DNA of 64,000 nt, from NCBI GenBank assembly GCA_965603075.1, contig CBFDBO010000005.1, forward strand, positions 62,001 through 126,000, read 5' to 3'. Positions 53,664 through 62,898 of the stretch are shown in pieces (position 1 is the stretch's first letter; each line of letters opens with the position of its first letter). The position numbers were made by a program, and so were the translations under genes. The notes below the pieces were generated by a model, which saw nothing but the letters and a program-made list of their open reading frames with translations, had not been told where the DNA came from and did no database searches. This DNA comes from JABJOR01 sp965603075 (GTDB taxonomy: Bacteria; Pseudomonadota; Alphaproteobacteria; Rhodospirillales; Casp-alpha2).

Positions 53664-54479
53664 ATGACAAGCGATGATTTTACGGCGAATTTGAGATTCT
53701 TGTGTGGACATTATAAGTCCATCGCTGAGGTATGTCGCCGTCTCGAAATCAATCGCCAACAGTTTAATAAATATCTCGGCGGTCAATCAGCCCCTTCACC
53801 TTATAATTTAAGAAAGATTTGTGCCTTTTTTGGTGTCGATGAAGGCGAGATTTATGAGCCGCATGAGGCGTTTATGCTCATATTTATAAAATCCTCCCCC
53901 GCGATTGATAGTAATAAAATACCGGGAGAACTCCTACCATCATTCTTCCCAGAATCCACAGCAGAATTACGTAAGTACCTTGGATATTATCACGCTTATG
54001 TTGTTACACCGTCTCGTCCGGGCCATATTTTAAAATCAATCACACGTATATTTGAAAAAGATGGGGTTATAAAAACCAAAACATTTGAAGTGATTTCTGT
54101 TGTTTCAGAAAAACATTCCTCGTCTTCTCTAAACAAATATCATGGTTTCTGTTTTTTATCTTCGCAGATTCTGTACATCGTCGAACACGAGCATATGAAT
54201 AATCGTGGCTTTATTTATACCGCGCTCTATCCTTCGTTCCGAAGCCCAATCGATTTATTAAATGGCTTGGTACTTGGTATCTCGGGTGGTAATTTTCGCA
54301 TGCCGTATAGCTCTCAAATCGTTTTTGAGTACTTAGGTGAGGCCCCTGACCTCCGAGCCGCTATCAATAGGTGTGGATTTCTTCCCCATGATAGCGACCA
54401 GATTTCGGAAAGCGTCAGAACGCGTCTGCTTGTATCCAATTCCCCTACGGATTTTAATATATCGGCCCCAATTCTCTAA
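53664..54479 (+). CDS. XRE-type helix-turn-helix regulator with unknown C-terminal domain
   Basis: The 271-residue protein has an N-terminal lambda-repressor-like helix-turn-helix (about residues 5-62; SIAEVCRRLEINRQQFNKYLGGQSAPSPYNLRKICAFFGV) and a ~200-residue C-terminal region that I do not recognise, mixed in character with no membrane segments, perhaps a ligand-binding domain. A GAGGTAG ribosome site precedes the ATG. It is upstream of and codirectional with the peptide-type ABC operon. Paired GCGTC elements flank the gene, suggesting that it controls itself and that operon. Confidence 0.8.
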   Translation: MTSDDFTANLRFLCGHYKSIAEVCRRLEINRQQFNKYLGGQSAPSPYNLRKICAFFGVDEGEIYEPHEAFMLIFIKSSPAIDSNKIPGELLPSFFPESTAELRKYLGYYHAYVVTPSRPGHILKSITRIFEKDGVIKTKTFEVISVVSEKHSSSSLNKYHGFCFLSSQILYIVEHEHMNNRGFIYTALYPSFRSPIDLLNGLVLGISGGNFRMPYSSQIVFEYLGEAPDLRAAINRCGFLPHDSDQISESVRTRLLVSNSPTDFNISAPIL

Positions 54480-54525
54480 ACAAATAACCTTTTATCATCA
54501 AATAAATACAAATATTGTAAAAATT

Positions 54526-54566
54526 ATGACGCGATTAGACGCGATGGAGCGTCACTTTGCGTCATT
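54526..54566. promoter_or_regulatory. Inverted pairs of GCGTC elements before the Dpp-type operon
   Basis: GACGC (54528 and 54538) is followed by GCGTC (54549 and 54559), each pair spaced 10 bp, forming a dyad: ATGACGC-N6-ACGC on the left mirrors GCGT-N6-GCGTCAT on the right, centred near 54546. This is the same pentamer and spacing found before the regulator gene. It lies 160-200 nt ahead of the binding-protein start. A TTGCGT overlapping the last element resembles a -35, but I find no convincing -10. Confidence 0.65.
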
Positions 54567-54727
54567 AATACTATGGTTGCGAAATTGCCAAGGGCTAAGA
54601 AACAGAGGCACTATAAAAATATGCATAAATCTATATTCCGCATGTCAGTAGTCGTAGCCATGCAGAAGAACCAATTAGGGGTGTGCAAAAGTATTACCGG
54701 AGGTTTTACCAACAATGGAGAGAGATA

Positions 54728-56263
54728 ATGAAGTTTAATAAATTACTTATGGTTGGCGCCATCGCTGTAGCCGCCGCTGGTGTTTTAACCAGCAGCATTG
54801 CCGTTGCCGCCGACAACACACTGACTTGGCCAACGCGCTATAGCTTTGGCGATTGGGATCCCGCAGCAACATATTCCGAAGAAACATATGTTCTGGGCAA
54901 TATCTATGAAACCTTAACATTCTACGTCGATGGCAAAGTTGAACCACGTTTGGCAACATCATGGGAAAAATCCGATGGTGGCAAGACTTGGACTTTCCAG
55001 CTTCGTAAAGGTGTTAAATTCCACGACGGTGCCGACATGAACGCGGAAACTGTTAAAAAATCGGTTGAATGGGCTAAGGGTGAAGGCCGTGGCGCTACAT
55101 TCCTGTGGGGTGGTTTGCTATCAACCGAAACGCCATCATCCCATACTGTCGTCTTTAAATTCAAGAGCCCGATTGCTCTTGACCTTGTCGCCAGTGGTCA
55201 ATACGGCAGCTATATCATCTCACCAGGTGCCGTCGATAAAGGCCATGATTGGATGCAAGAAGGTCAAGGTTATGGCACGGGCCCTTATAAGTTCGCTAAA
55301 GTAGATCCAGGCGTTCTCGTTGTTCTCGAAAAGTTTGATGACTATTGGGGTGGATGGAAAGATGGACAGATTGATCGTGTCATCATTCCGAACGTTTCCG
55401 AAGGTTCAACTCGTATTCAGATGATCAAATCGGGCGAAGCAGATATCACTTCTGTTCCTACCGACCAAATCACGGCTGTTAACAATTTTGATAAAGTCAG
55501 TGTTAGCCAAGGTACATCTTGGCGGAACAGTATGTATCTTTTCAACTTTCAAAAATATCCTACTGATAATGCAAAATTCCGTGAAGCTCTTACCTATCTT
55601 TGGGATTACAATGCCGTTCTGAGTGACATCATGCACGGTGTGGGTACAGCGCCAGTTGGTCCTTTGCCAAAATCCATGTGGGGTCACGGCAAATACGATC
55701 TAGCAAGTTATGATCCAGCCAAAGCCAAAATGCTTCTGGAAGAATCAGGCGTGCCACAGAAAGATTGGAAAGTTTCCGCCATGTATATCGGCAGTGTCGC
55801 CGCTTATGCCAACACAATCGAGCTTTTCCAAGCAACGGCTGGTGAAGTTGGTGTCGAGGTTGAATTGATCCCTGGTGATTGGGGTACAATTTGGGGTAAA
55901 TCCAAGAAATTGGAAACATCGGCAAACATTCAGTCAATGACATGGTGGCCTGCTTATGCAACGCCCCAAGATTGGTTGTACGCGCAGTATCGTACTGAAA
56001 AGAAGGCGTTGTTTAATCTTTCTTATTACGCCAACCCAGCGTTTGATACAGCTCTGGACGCCGCAATTGCAGCCGAAGGTGTAGATGTTAAAGCGTCTGC
56101 AGCTAAGTACGTCGAAGCACAGGACATTCTGATGAAAGACCACCCAGCAATCTTCTTCGCTGATGTGGATCGGTACTATGCTCATAACGATACTCTCAAA
56201 GGCATGAAAACACAGTTTAATCCTGCCTATGAAACACTGTTTATTTATGATCTACGTAAATAA
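54728..56263 (+). CDS. Dpp/Opp-type ABC substrate-binding protein
   Basis: The 511-residue secreted receptor (SBP_bac_5 family) binds peptides, opines, nickel or similar ligands. Features are a signal peptide cleaved near VAAA-DN (about residue 27), the NIYETLTFYVDGKVEPRLATSWE block and WTFQLRKGVKFHDGADMNAETV. The ATG at 54728 with GGAGAGAT upstream is preferred to a TTG 45 nt earlier. It is the first gene of a six-gene operon and is followed by a strong attenuator hairpin. The ligand is unknown. Confidence 0.9.
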   Translation: MKFNKLLMVGAIAVAAAGVLTSSIAVAADNTLTWPTRYSFGDWDPAATYSEETYVLGNIYETLTFYVDGKVEPRLATSWEKSDGGKTWTFQLRKGVKFHDGADMNAETVKKSVEWAKGEGRGATFLWGGLLSTETPSSHTVVFKFKSPIALDLVASGQYGSYIISPGAVDKGHDWMQEGQGYGTGPYKFAKVDPGVLVVLEKFDDYWGGWKDGQIDRVIIPNVSEGSTRIQMIKSGEADITSVPTDQITAVNNFDKVSVSQGTSWRNSMYLFNFQKYPTDNAKFREALTYLWDYNAVLSDIMHGVGTAPVGPLPKSMWGHGKYDLASYDPAKAKMLLEESGVPQKDWKVSAMYIGSVAAYANTIELFQATAGEVGVEVELIPGDWGTIWGKSKKLETSANIQSMTWWPAYATPQDWLYAQYRTEKKALFNLSYYANPAFDTALDAAIAAEGVDVKASAAKYVEAQDILMKDHPAIFFADVDRYYAHNDTLKGMKTQFNPAYETLFIYDLRK

Positions 56264-56272
56264 ACATAGAAC

Positions 56273-56335
56273 GCAATCAGTCTATTGATTGCAAATTCTC
56301 TAAGTACAACGGGGCAGGTTTAAGCCTGCCCCGTT
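56273..56335 (+). terminator. Tandem hairpins after the binding-protein gene
   Basis: A short stem, GCAATCA (56273-56279) / TGATTGC (56286-56292), is followed by a perfect 11-bp stem AACGGGGCAGG (56308-56318) / CCTGCCCCGTT (56325-56335) with a short TTTT tail. It lies between the receptor and first permease and probably reduces read-through into the rest of the operon. Confidence 0.75.
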
Positions 56336-56350
56336 TTAAGGAACTCCCTC

Positions 56351-57367
56351 ATGATCAGGTACGTTGCTCATAGATTGATATTGATGATTGGTATCCTGCT
56401 TGGGGTGCTAACGATCACATTCTTTCTGAGCAGGGTTCTCCCCGCTTCACCAATTAATTTGATCGTAGGCGACCGCCCAACGGCCGAGCAAGTTATCGCG
56501 GCAGAAGAGGAATTAGGCCTAAACAAACCCTTGATCGTTCAATATGCCCTTTATATGCGCCAGATCGCTGGTGGTGATTTTGGCAAAAGTCTTCGCACAA
56601 ACCAACCCGTATTGGTCGAAATTAGCAACCGAATGGGTGCCACCCTTGAGCTGACATCACTCGCTATTATCATTGTTGTTATCGTCGGAATCCCCATGGG
56701 AGTCATTTCAGCGGTGCGACAGAATTCATGGATTGATAATTTAGCGCGTGCAGGGGCGGTCGGTGGGGTTGCCATGCCCGCCTTCATGCTGGCGATGATT
56801 TTACAAATTATATTTTATGGTCAATTAAATTGGCTTCCCATCCAAGGACGGATGGATTCGATACTTTTATTGGACGCCCCGTTTGAAAAAATTACAGGAT
56901 TTTTTCTTATTGATACTTTGCTCGCCGGTCAATGGGGCGCTTTTAAAAGCGCGGTCAGTCATATCATTTTACCAACACTGACTTTGTCCATTGTAACACT
57001 GGCATCGGTTACCCGGATCACCCGAAATATGATGGTAGAGGTTCTGAGCGAAGAATTCATACGCACAGCCTTTGCCTATGGTCTACCCCGACGGATGATC
57101 TATTACCGTTACGCTCTAAAGGCGACTCTCATTCCCATGTTGACCGTGATCGGTCTGACTTATGGGTATCTCTTGGGCGGCGCCGTTGTTGTTGAATTTG
57201 TTTTCGACTGGCCGGGGTTGGGCGGGTTTTTGGTTTTCTCTATCGTTCAAAATGATTTTCCAGCTGTGCTTGGTACAACTTTATTTATGGCTGGTGCTTA
57301 TTTAAGTATCAATTTGCTTGTTGATTTATTGTATTACGTTGTCGATCCGAGGCTGAGAAAACAATGA
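56351..57367 (+). CDS. Dipeptide-type ABC permease (DppB-like)
   Basis: The 338-residue permease begins MIRYVAHRLILMIGILLGVLTITFFLSRVLP, typical of DppB/OppB, and contains the EAA-like FAYGLPRRMIYYRYALKATLIPMLTVIGL. About six membrane helices are visible. Its stop overlaps the next start (ATGA). It is the first membrane subunit of the importer downstream of the tandem hairpins. Confidence 0.93.
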   Translation: MIRYVAHRLILMIGILLGVLTITFFLSRVLPASPINLIVGDRPTAEQVIAAEEELGLNKPLIVQYALYMRQIAGGDFGKSLRTNQPVLVEISNRMGATLELTSLAIIIVVIVGIPMGVISAVRQNSWIDNLARAGAVGGVAMPAFMLAMILQIIFYGQLNWLPIQGRMDSILLLDAPFEKITGFFLIDTLLAGQWGAFKSAVSHIILPTLTLSIVTLASVTRITRNMMVEVLSEEFIRTAFAYGLPRRMIYYRYALKATLIPMLTVIGLTYGYLLGGAVVVEFVFDWPGLGGFLVFSIVQNDFPAVLGTTLFMAGAYLSINLLVDLLYYVVDPRLRKQ

Positions 57368-58251
57368 ATAATATAACGGGAAATCTCGACACAGAAGTAT
57401 TGCAAGCGAGTCGAAGCTTGCGCATTCGATCTTTCATTTCAGAGAATAAATTATTCGTCGTTGGCTGCGTTATCTTTATTGTGATCCTCGTTGCGACATT
57501 GCTTGCTGAGTGGATAGCACCATATTCTCCAACAAAAATTGCCTTCTCTCAAAAGCTTCAACCACCTAGTTTTGAGCACTTTATGGGGACGGATAAATTT
57601 GGCCGAGATATTTTTTCCCGTGTTCTATATGGCGCTCAAACATCACTTTCCATCGGTGCATTTGTAACAATCATGGCCATACTGCTTGGTTCTCCCATTG
57701 GTATGATAGCCGGGTATTTCGGTGGAAAAATTGATACGGTGCTCATGCGGGTTACCGATGTGTTTCTGGCCTTCCCACCGTTATTGCTCCCGATCTCAAT
57801 CGTTGCGGCCCTCGGGCCGGGATTGACAAACGCCATGATTGCGTTGGGGGTTTCTTGGTTCCCTTGGTACGCTCGCATAATGCGTGCCGCCGTAATGCGG
57901 GTTCGTGGAGAACTATATATTGATGCTGCACAGGCCATGGGGGTTAGGCCGGCAATGGTCATGCTCCGTCATGTCACGCCCAATTCACTGACACCCATCA
58001 TTGTCCAAGGTTCTATGGATTTTGGCTTTACTATTTTAGCCGCTGCATCACTGAGCTTTATCGGTTTGGGCGCAAGACCCCCAACCATTGAATGGGGATT
58101 GATGGCCGCAACGGCGCGCACCCAATTTATTGAACACTGGTGGACCGCCCTTTGTCCTGGATTTGCTATCTTCTTAACCGTGCTGGCCGTCAATCTGATC
58201 GGTGACGGACTGCGTGATGTTCTTGACCCTAAACATGGGACAAGCGAATGA
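57364..58251 (+). CDS. Dipeptide-type ABC permease (DppC-like)
   Basis: The 295-residue second permease has an N-terminal single helix, the conserved HFMGTDKFGRDIFSRVLYGAQTSLSIG motif and the EAA loop DAAQAMGVRPAMVMLRHVTPNSLTPIIV. It overlaps both neighbours by 4 nt. The size and motifs are those of DppC/OppC. No anomaly is seen. Confidence 0.93.
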   Translation: MNNITGNLDTEVLQASRSLRIRSFISENKLFVVGCVIFIVILVATLLAEWIAPYSPTKIAFSQKLQPPSFEHFMGTDKFGRDIFSRVLYGAQTSLSIGAFVTIMAILLGSPIGMIAGYFGGKIDTVLMRVTDVFLAFPPLLLPISIVAALGPGLTNAMIALGVSWFPWYARIMRAAVMRVRGELYIDAAQAMGVRPAMVMLRHVTPNSLTPIIVQGSMDFGFTILAAASLSFIGLGARPPTIEWGLMAATARTQFIEHWWTALCPGFAIFLTVLAVNLIGDGLRDVLDPKHGTSE

Positions 58252-59252
58252 GTGATACGGTACTTGAAATCCAAGGACTCAAAATTGAATTCCCCGGTCT
58301 CGTCAATAATGTTCAGGCGGTTCGTGGGGTTGATTTTACCCTCAATCGTGGGGAATTGGTCGGATTGGTTGGTGAGTCAGGCTCTGGTAAATCCATGACC
58401 GCCTCGGCTTGTTTAGGCTTGGTGCCCCCCCCCGGTATTGTAACCGGCTCCGTAAAAGTATCTGGACGTGAAGTCATTAATCGTTCTGAGAAAGAACTTG
58501 CCCATCTGCGGGGTGGCGAAGCTGCGATGATTTTTCAGAATCCCATGAAAGCGCTTAATCCATTCTTTACTGTGGGTAGACAGATGAGCGATGCCATACG
58601 GTGTCATCGTCCTTTAAACAAGTCAGACGCTGAGAAGGCCGCTATTGATGGATTACGATCCGTCCATATGCCAGACCCGGAATTTGCTGTAGATAAATAT
58701 CCCCACCAAATGTCCGGTGGGCAAATTCAAAGGGTCATGATTGCTTTGGCATTGGCGTGTGAACCAGATCTCCTGATTGCCGATGAGCCGACTACAGCTT
58801 TGGATGTGACCATTCAGGCACAAATCCTTGCGCTGTTGCGTGATCTTGCCGATGAACGCGGGCTGACCATTTTGTTCATAACCCATGATCTCGGTGTCGT
58901 AGCAACTTTATGCGACAAGGTATCCGTAATGTATGCCGGACGTATTGTTGAATCATCCGATGTAGAAAGCCTTTTTGCTGATCCACTTCATCCTTACACC
59001 CAACGCTTGATGGCAACGGTGCCTCGTTTAGGGCAAAGCCGGGGCGAGCTTCCCGCTATTCTTGGACAAGTGCCAAATATGGCCAACCCGCCAATCGGGT
59101 GCGCGTTCCATCCTCGGTGCGATGTCGCTACTGAGGCATGCCGTGCAAATGATCCTAAAACGATCTCTCCACGGCAAGGATCATTAGTGGCTTGTCATCA
59201 CATTAAGGGTAATGGGGCAATTGTGGATAATATAAATCAGGAGATCAAATGA
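58248..59252 (+). CDS. Dipeptide-type ABC ATPase (DppD-like)
   Basis: The 334-residue ATPase has Walker A (GESGSGKSM), signature MSGGQIQRVMIALALA, Walker B LLIADEPTTALD and the C-terminal oligopeptide-transporter extension with cysteines (GCAFHPRCDVATEAC). In DppD/OppD-type proteins this extension binds an Fe-S cluster. Its last codons overlap the next ATPase gene (ATGATG). Confidence 0.93.
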   Translation: MSDTVLEIQGLKIEFPGLVNNVQAVRGVDFTLNRGELVGLVGESGSGKSMTASACLGLVPPPGIVTGSVKVSGREVINRSEKELAHLRGGEAAMIFQNPMKALNPFFTVGRQMSDAIRCHRPLNKSDAEKAAIDGLRSVHMPDPEFAVDKYPHQMSGGQIQRVMIALALACEPDLLIADEPTTALDVTIQAQILALLRDLADERGLTILFITHDLGVVATLCDKVSVMYAGRIVESSDVESLFADPLHPYTQRLMATVPRLGQSRGELPAILGQVPNMANPPIGCAFHPRCDVATEACRANDPKTISPRQGSLVACHHIKGNGAIVDNINQEIK

Positions 59253-60205
59253 TGGATAAGATATTACAAGTCAGTGGTCTGCAAAAAAGCTTCACCACAC
59301 CCCGAGGTATCGTGCGCGCTGTTAACGATGTAACTTTTGATGTGGGTGTTGGTGAGACAGTTGCCTTGGTGGGTGAGTCTGGATGTGGGAAGAGTACTGT
59401 AGCAATGAACCTGGTTCGATTGCAGGAACCCGATGCAGGGTCAATTCGATTCGATGACGTTGATTTCTCTGATGCTGGAGACAAAAAAATAAACGAGTTG
59501 CGCCAAAAAATTGGCTTTGTATTTCAAAATCCGTATTCGTCCCTTAATCCAAAGATGCGCATAGTTGATATTGTTGGCGAACCTTTACGTACGGCATTTA
59601 ATATGAGCGGTGCTGAATTGACCTCTCGGGTAACCGAACATTTGAGAGATGTTGGATTAGGACCAGAACATTTAAAACGCTATCCACACGAATTCTCGGG
59701 TGGACAAAGACAGCGAATTGCTATTGCCCGCGCTTTAGCACTAGAACCGAAACTGATGATACTTGATGAACCGACAGCAGCGTTGGATGTTTCAGTGCAA
59801 GCTCAGATTCTCAATCTTCTCGGCGAGATCCAACGTCACCGGAAAGTAAGCTATCTCTTTATCTCGCATGACTTAGCCGTGGTTGAGCATATTGCCGATA
59901 AGGTTATGGTTATGTATCTTGGTCGAATTATCGAGGCCGGCCCTTCACACAGTGTTATGGCTGATCCAAAACATCCTTATACACGCGCTTTACTTGACTC
60001 AGTCCCCATCCCCGACCCGACACAACGCAATCGAATTTCTGTTTTATCCGGCGAAGTACCGAGCCCGATTAACCCACCACCGGGCTGCCCGTTCGCGCCG
60101 CGTTGTAAAAATGTGCAAGCGACGTGCACGGACGCTGTACCAGACCTTGTGGCGACAGCCGAGAACGCTGACTGGTTCAGAGCCTGTCACAACCCAATTA
60201 AATAA
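59249..60205 (+). CDS. Dipeptide-type ABC ATPase (DppF-like)
   Basis: The 318-residue partner ATPase has Walker A (GESGCGKST), signature FSGGQRQRIAIARALA, Walker B LMILDEPTAALDVS and a C-terminal cysteine cluster (GCPFAPRCKNVQATC). With DppD it powers the importer. It is followed by a 23-nt gap and the serine-hydrolase gene, so the hydrolase belongs to the same unit. Confidence 0.93.
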   Translation: MMDKILQVSGLQKSFTTPRGIVRAVNDVTFDVGVGETVALVGESGCGKSTVAMNLVRLQEPDAGSIRFDDVDFSDAGDKKINELRQKIGFVFQNPYSSLNPKMRIVDIVGEPLRTAFNMSGAELTSRVTEHLRDVGLGPEHLKRYPHEFSGGQRQRIAIARALALEPKLMILDEPTAALDVSVQAQILNLLGEIQRHRKVSYLFISHDLAVVEHIADKVMVMYLGRIIEAGPSHSVMADPKHPYTRALLDSVPIPDPTQRNRISVLSGEVPSPINPPPGCPFAPRCKNVQATCTDAVPDLVATAENADWFRACHNPIK

Positions 60206-60228
60206 AAAACTAATAGGATAATATTACG

Positions 60229-61389
60229 ATGCCAGATCAAGCCATCACGCTTTCCAATTGGGACTTACCACCATTTAACAGAACAACGTTCCTGAATGTG
60301 CGTGACATCATTCCAGTGGAATCCATTCCAAATGGTGATGGCCCCGTTCGGGAATTTAAAGAAAATTTCCGTGATTTGAATGCTGTTAAGCTGACTTTGG
60401 CGGATGGTAGCGCCTCAACGGTACGTACTGTTCTCGATAGTACGGAAACGGATGGTTTCCTTGTGATGCATCGTGGCGAGATCGTCTGCGAAGAATATTT
60501 GAACGGTATGAAACCAGAAACTCTGCATTTGGCACAATCGGTTTCTAAGTCTGTCACAGGGACGCTTGTTGCTATTTACATTGACCGTGGATTGATCAAT
60601 CGACAAGCCCTCGTAACCGATTACCTGCCAGAGCTGGCAACGAGCGGGTATGCAGGGGCAACAATTGATAACGCCATCAATATGCAAACGGGGATAAAAT
60701 TTATTGAAGACTATACAGATCCAGATGCGGAATTTGTGTACCTTGACCGTGCCTCGGGCTGGAAAGATTTCAAGGATGAAAGCGATCCTAAATCAATTCA
60801 TGACCTGATTATTTCCATAAAAGGTGACCGGGATCATGGAGAGTATTTTCAATATCGTTCTCTAGATACCGATGTTCTGGCTTGGATTTGTGAGCGCATC
60901 GGCGGTGCCAGTTTATCCCAGTTGATCGGTACAGAAATTTGGTCAAAGATAGGCGCGGAACACGACGCTTGTTTTACTGTAGATCGCGCGGGAACAGCCC
61001 TTGCCGATGGCGGTTTTAATGCCACGCTTCGAGATTTTGGGCGTTTTGCTCAGATGTACCTTGATGGCGGGAAGGTCAATGGTGAACAGATTGTTCCGAT
61101 GGATTGGATCGATGGCTGTCGCCAAGGGGACACCAATGCTTTTCGCGTTCTTTATGATGAATTCGCCCAGCATTACCCGAATGCCGGGTATAGCAATCAG
61201 TGGTGGGTAGTTGATGGGAAAAGAGGGGTCTATTCAGCACGTGGCGTGTTTGGTCAGTTTATTTATATCGATCCAGAATTAGAAGTTGTCATTGTAAAGC
61301 TTTCAACTTGGCCCACATTTCTAGATACGAACCGTGGGCTCAATACGTATCGTATGTCCGAAGCGATTGCTGGGTACCTTTCAAAGTAA
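60229..61389 (+). CDS. Serine beta-lactamase-fold hydrolase (NylB-like)
   Basis: The 386-residue cytosolic protein belongs to the class C beta-lactamase / 6-aminohexanoate-dimer hydrolase group. The S-x-x-K catalytic motif is S104-V-S-K107 (HLAQSVSKSVTG), with the family's YRSLDTDVLAW segment supplying the Tyr. No signal peptide is seen. Length is close to NylB (about 392). It is the last gene of the Dpp-type operon, suggesting that the importer brings in an amide or short peptide that this enzyme cleaves. The true substrate is unknown; nylon oligomers are only the family's best-known case. Confidence 0.82.
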   Translation: MPDQAITLSNWDLPPFNRTTFLNVRDIIPVESIPNGDGPVREFKENFRDLNAVKLTLADGSASTVRTVLDSTETDGFLVMHRGEIVCEEYLNGMKPETLHLAQSVSKSVTGTLVAIYIDRGLINRQALVTDYLPELATSGYAGATIDNAINMQTGIKFIEDYTDPDAEFVYLDRASGWKDFKDESDPKSIHDLIISIKGDRDHGEYFQYRSLDTDVLAWICERIGGASLSQLIGTEIWSKIGAEHDACFTVDRAGTALADGGFNATLRDFGRFAQMYLDGGKVNGEQIVPMDWIDGCRQGDTNAFRVLYDEFAQHYPNAGYSNQWWVVDGKRGVYSARGVFGQFIYIDPELEVVIVKLSTWPTFLDTNRGLNTYRMSEAIAGYLSK

Positions 61390-61429
61390 CAGCGCTCAGA
61401 AAAGTAACTCCATTTATCGTAACATAGGC

Positions 61430-61804
61430 TTATCGTAACATTGGCCAAGGGGTCTTAAAATAAGTGATGCGTTCTAGCATGACACCTTCATCACATGTTT
61501 TAATCTGAGCGGAGCCTTCAACACCCGTTCCTATGAGTGTCCAGTAATACCACTCATGTAGAATACCATCCATATCCTTGACGACTTTATCAACCATATG
61601 AAAATCGAAAGTACCACCAAGGGCTGCCGCCCGTTCGGGCCATATGGGCATGTAGGCAACCAATTCTTGTTTGGTGATAGGGGCAGGATCGGCGGGGTCA
61701 TCAAAGATGAAGTCGGTTACGGTGGTAGACATAAGCAAGTCAGGGTTCATTGTATTCCACCCGTCGATATAGCGAGCCCGCATTTTCTCTCGTTTTGTTT
61801 CCAT
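61430..61804 (-). CDS. NTF2-like/SnoaL-type small protein
   Basis: The 124-residue product, from the ATG at 61804, has the alpha+beta look of the NTF2-like cone fold (RARYIDGWNTMNPDLLMSTTVTDFIFDDPADPAPITKQELVAYMP), ending in a beta-strand region (GSAQIKTCDEGVMLERITYFKTP). Such proteins are isomerases, hydrolases or binding proteins; none can be chosen. The open frame continues about 70 codons upstream, but that part overlaps the EamA gene and is not protein-like. It follows the EamA gene on the same strand. Confidence 0.65.
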   Translation of the reverse strand: METKREKMRARYIDGWNTMNPDLLMSTTVTDFIFDDPADPAPITKQELVAYMPIWPERAAALGGTFDFHMVDKVVKDMDGILHEWYYWTLIGTGVEGSAQIKTCDEGVMLERITYFKTPWPMLR

Positions 61805-61841
61805 GAGACTTTGTTTCCCATTTTTATCGATGGATTTAACT

Positions 61842-62735
61842 CTACAGACGTTTGACTTTGAATTCACGGTACCAGACATAGATACCGCTGGAAATAATAA
61901 TGAGCATACCCAGTATCGTCCATGGGCTCGGGATATCCCCAAAAACGATATAACCCCATACAATTGCGCCAACCACTTGGGTGTAAGTAAAAGGTGCCAG
62001 CATAGAGGCTTCGGCAGCATGGAACGCCTTAACCATCAGATAATGCCCAATAGCGCCCATGGATCCCATGAGAACCATCAGCATCCATTGGAATCCAGAA
62101 AGTTCTGTCCAGTGGAATGGGACAAATATTGTTAATACCAATGCGCCAACGGCTGTGGAATAAAACGTGGTCGATTCCGGTTTGTCTTTGGTTCGAATGA
62201 TACGGGTCATGACCATATAAACGGCAAGTAAGAAAGCCGTGGCGAGCGGCAATAAAGCATCCCACCCTAAGACTCCGTAACCGGGGCGAGCAACCAATAA
62301 CACCCCGACAAAGGCACATGCTACTGATGCCCAGCGGCGGGGACCGACATGCTCGCCTAAAAACAGGCCGGAAATAGCTGTAACCAGCACAGGGGCAAAA
62401 AATTGAATAGCCGAAGCATCACCCAACTGCATTTTTGTGATGGCCACGTACATAAACGATGTGGCACCAAAAAGGGCGCAAGCCCGGATAAATTGTAAGC
62501 CTGGGCGTTTTGCGCGAAGGAATTCTAATGATTTTGTTTTGCCAGCATAAACAGAGAATGTAATAGCCGTGTGAAAAAAATACCGCCCCCAGATTACCAT
62601 CAGGATGGGTACTTCCAAGGACAAGTTCTTAGCTGTAGCATCCATACCAGCGAGTAAAATACAACTGATCATAATGATCACAATAGCAAATGCCGAATTT
62701 GAACGATCTGAGGGTGATTGAGGAAGAGAAATCAT
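61842..62735 (-). CDS. EamA-family (DMT) transporter
   Basis: The 297-residue membrane protein has about ten helices in two EamA repeats (IMISCILLAGMDATAKNLSLEVPILMVIWGRYFFH, and YSTAVGALVLTIFVPFHWTELSGFQWM). RhaT/YdcZ-like members export or import metabolites and amino acids. The substrate is unknown. A clear ATG opens it. It is divergent from the FAD oxidoreductase and 38 nt ahead of the NTF2-like gene. Confidence 0.88.
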   Translation of the reverse strand: MISLPQSPSDRSNSAFAIVIIMISCILLAGMDATAKNLSLEVPILMVIWGRYFFHTAITFSVYAGKTKSLEFLRAKRPGLQFIRACALFGATSFMYVAITKMQLGDASAIQFFAPVLVTAISGLFLGEHVGPRRWASVACAFVGVLLVARPGYGVLGWDALLPLATAFLLAVYMVMTRIIRTKDKPESTTFYSTAVGALVLTIFVPFHWTELSGFQWMLMVLMGSMGAIGHYLMVKAFHAAEASMLAPFTYTQVVGAIVWGYIVFGDIPSPWTILGMLIIISSGIYVWYREFKVKRL

Positions 62736-62898
62736 TATGTGTATGGAGAGCTTTCAGGTAACTTAGATGAAATCGAAGTGATTAGGATAGCACATTAGAT
62801 AATAATGCCCCCCTGTGACATCCCGAAATTGCTTTAGAGGTAGATATTTATATTTATGGTTATAATTATGGATAGTCGTTACAAAGGCTGAATTATAA

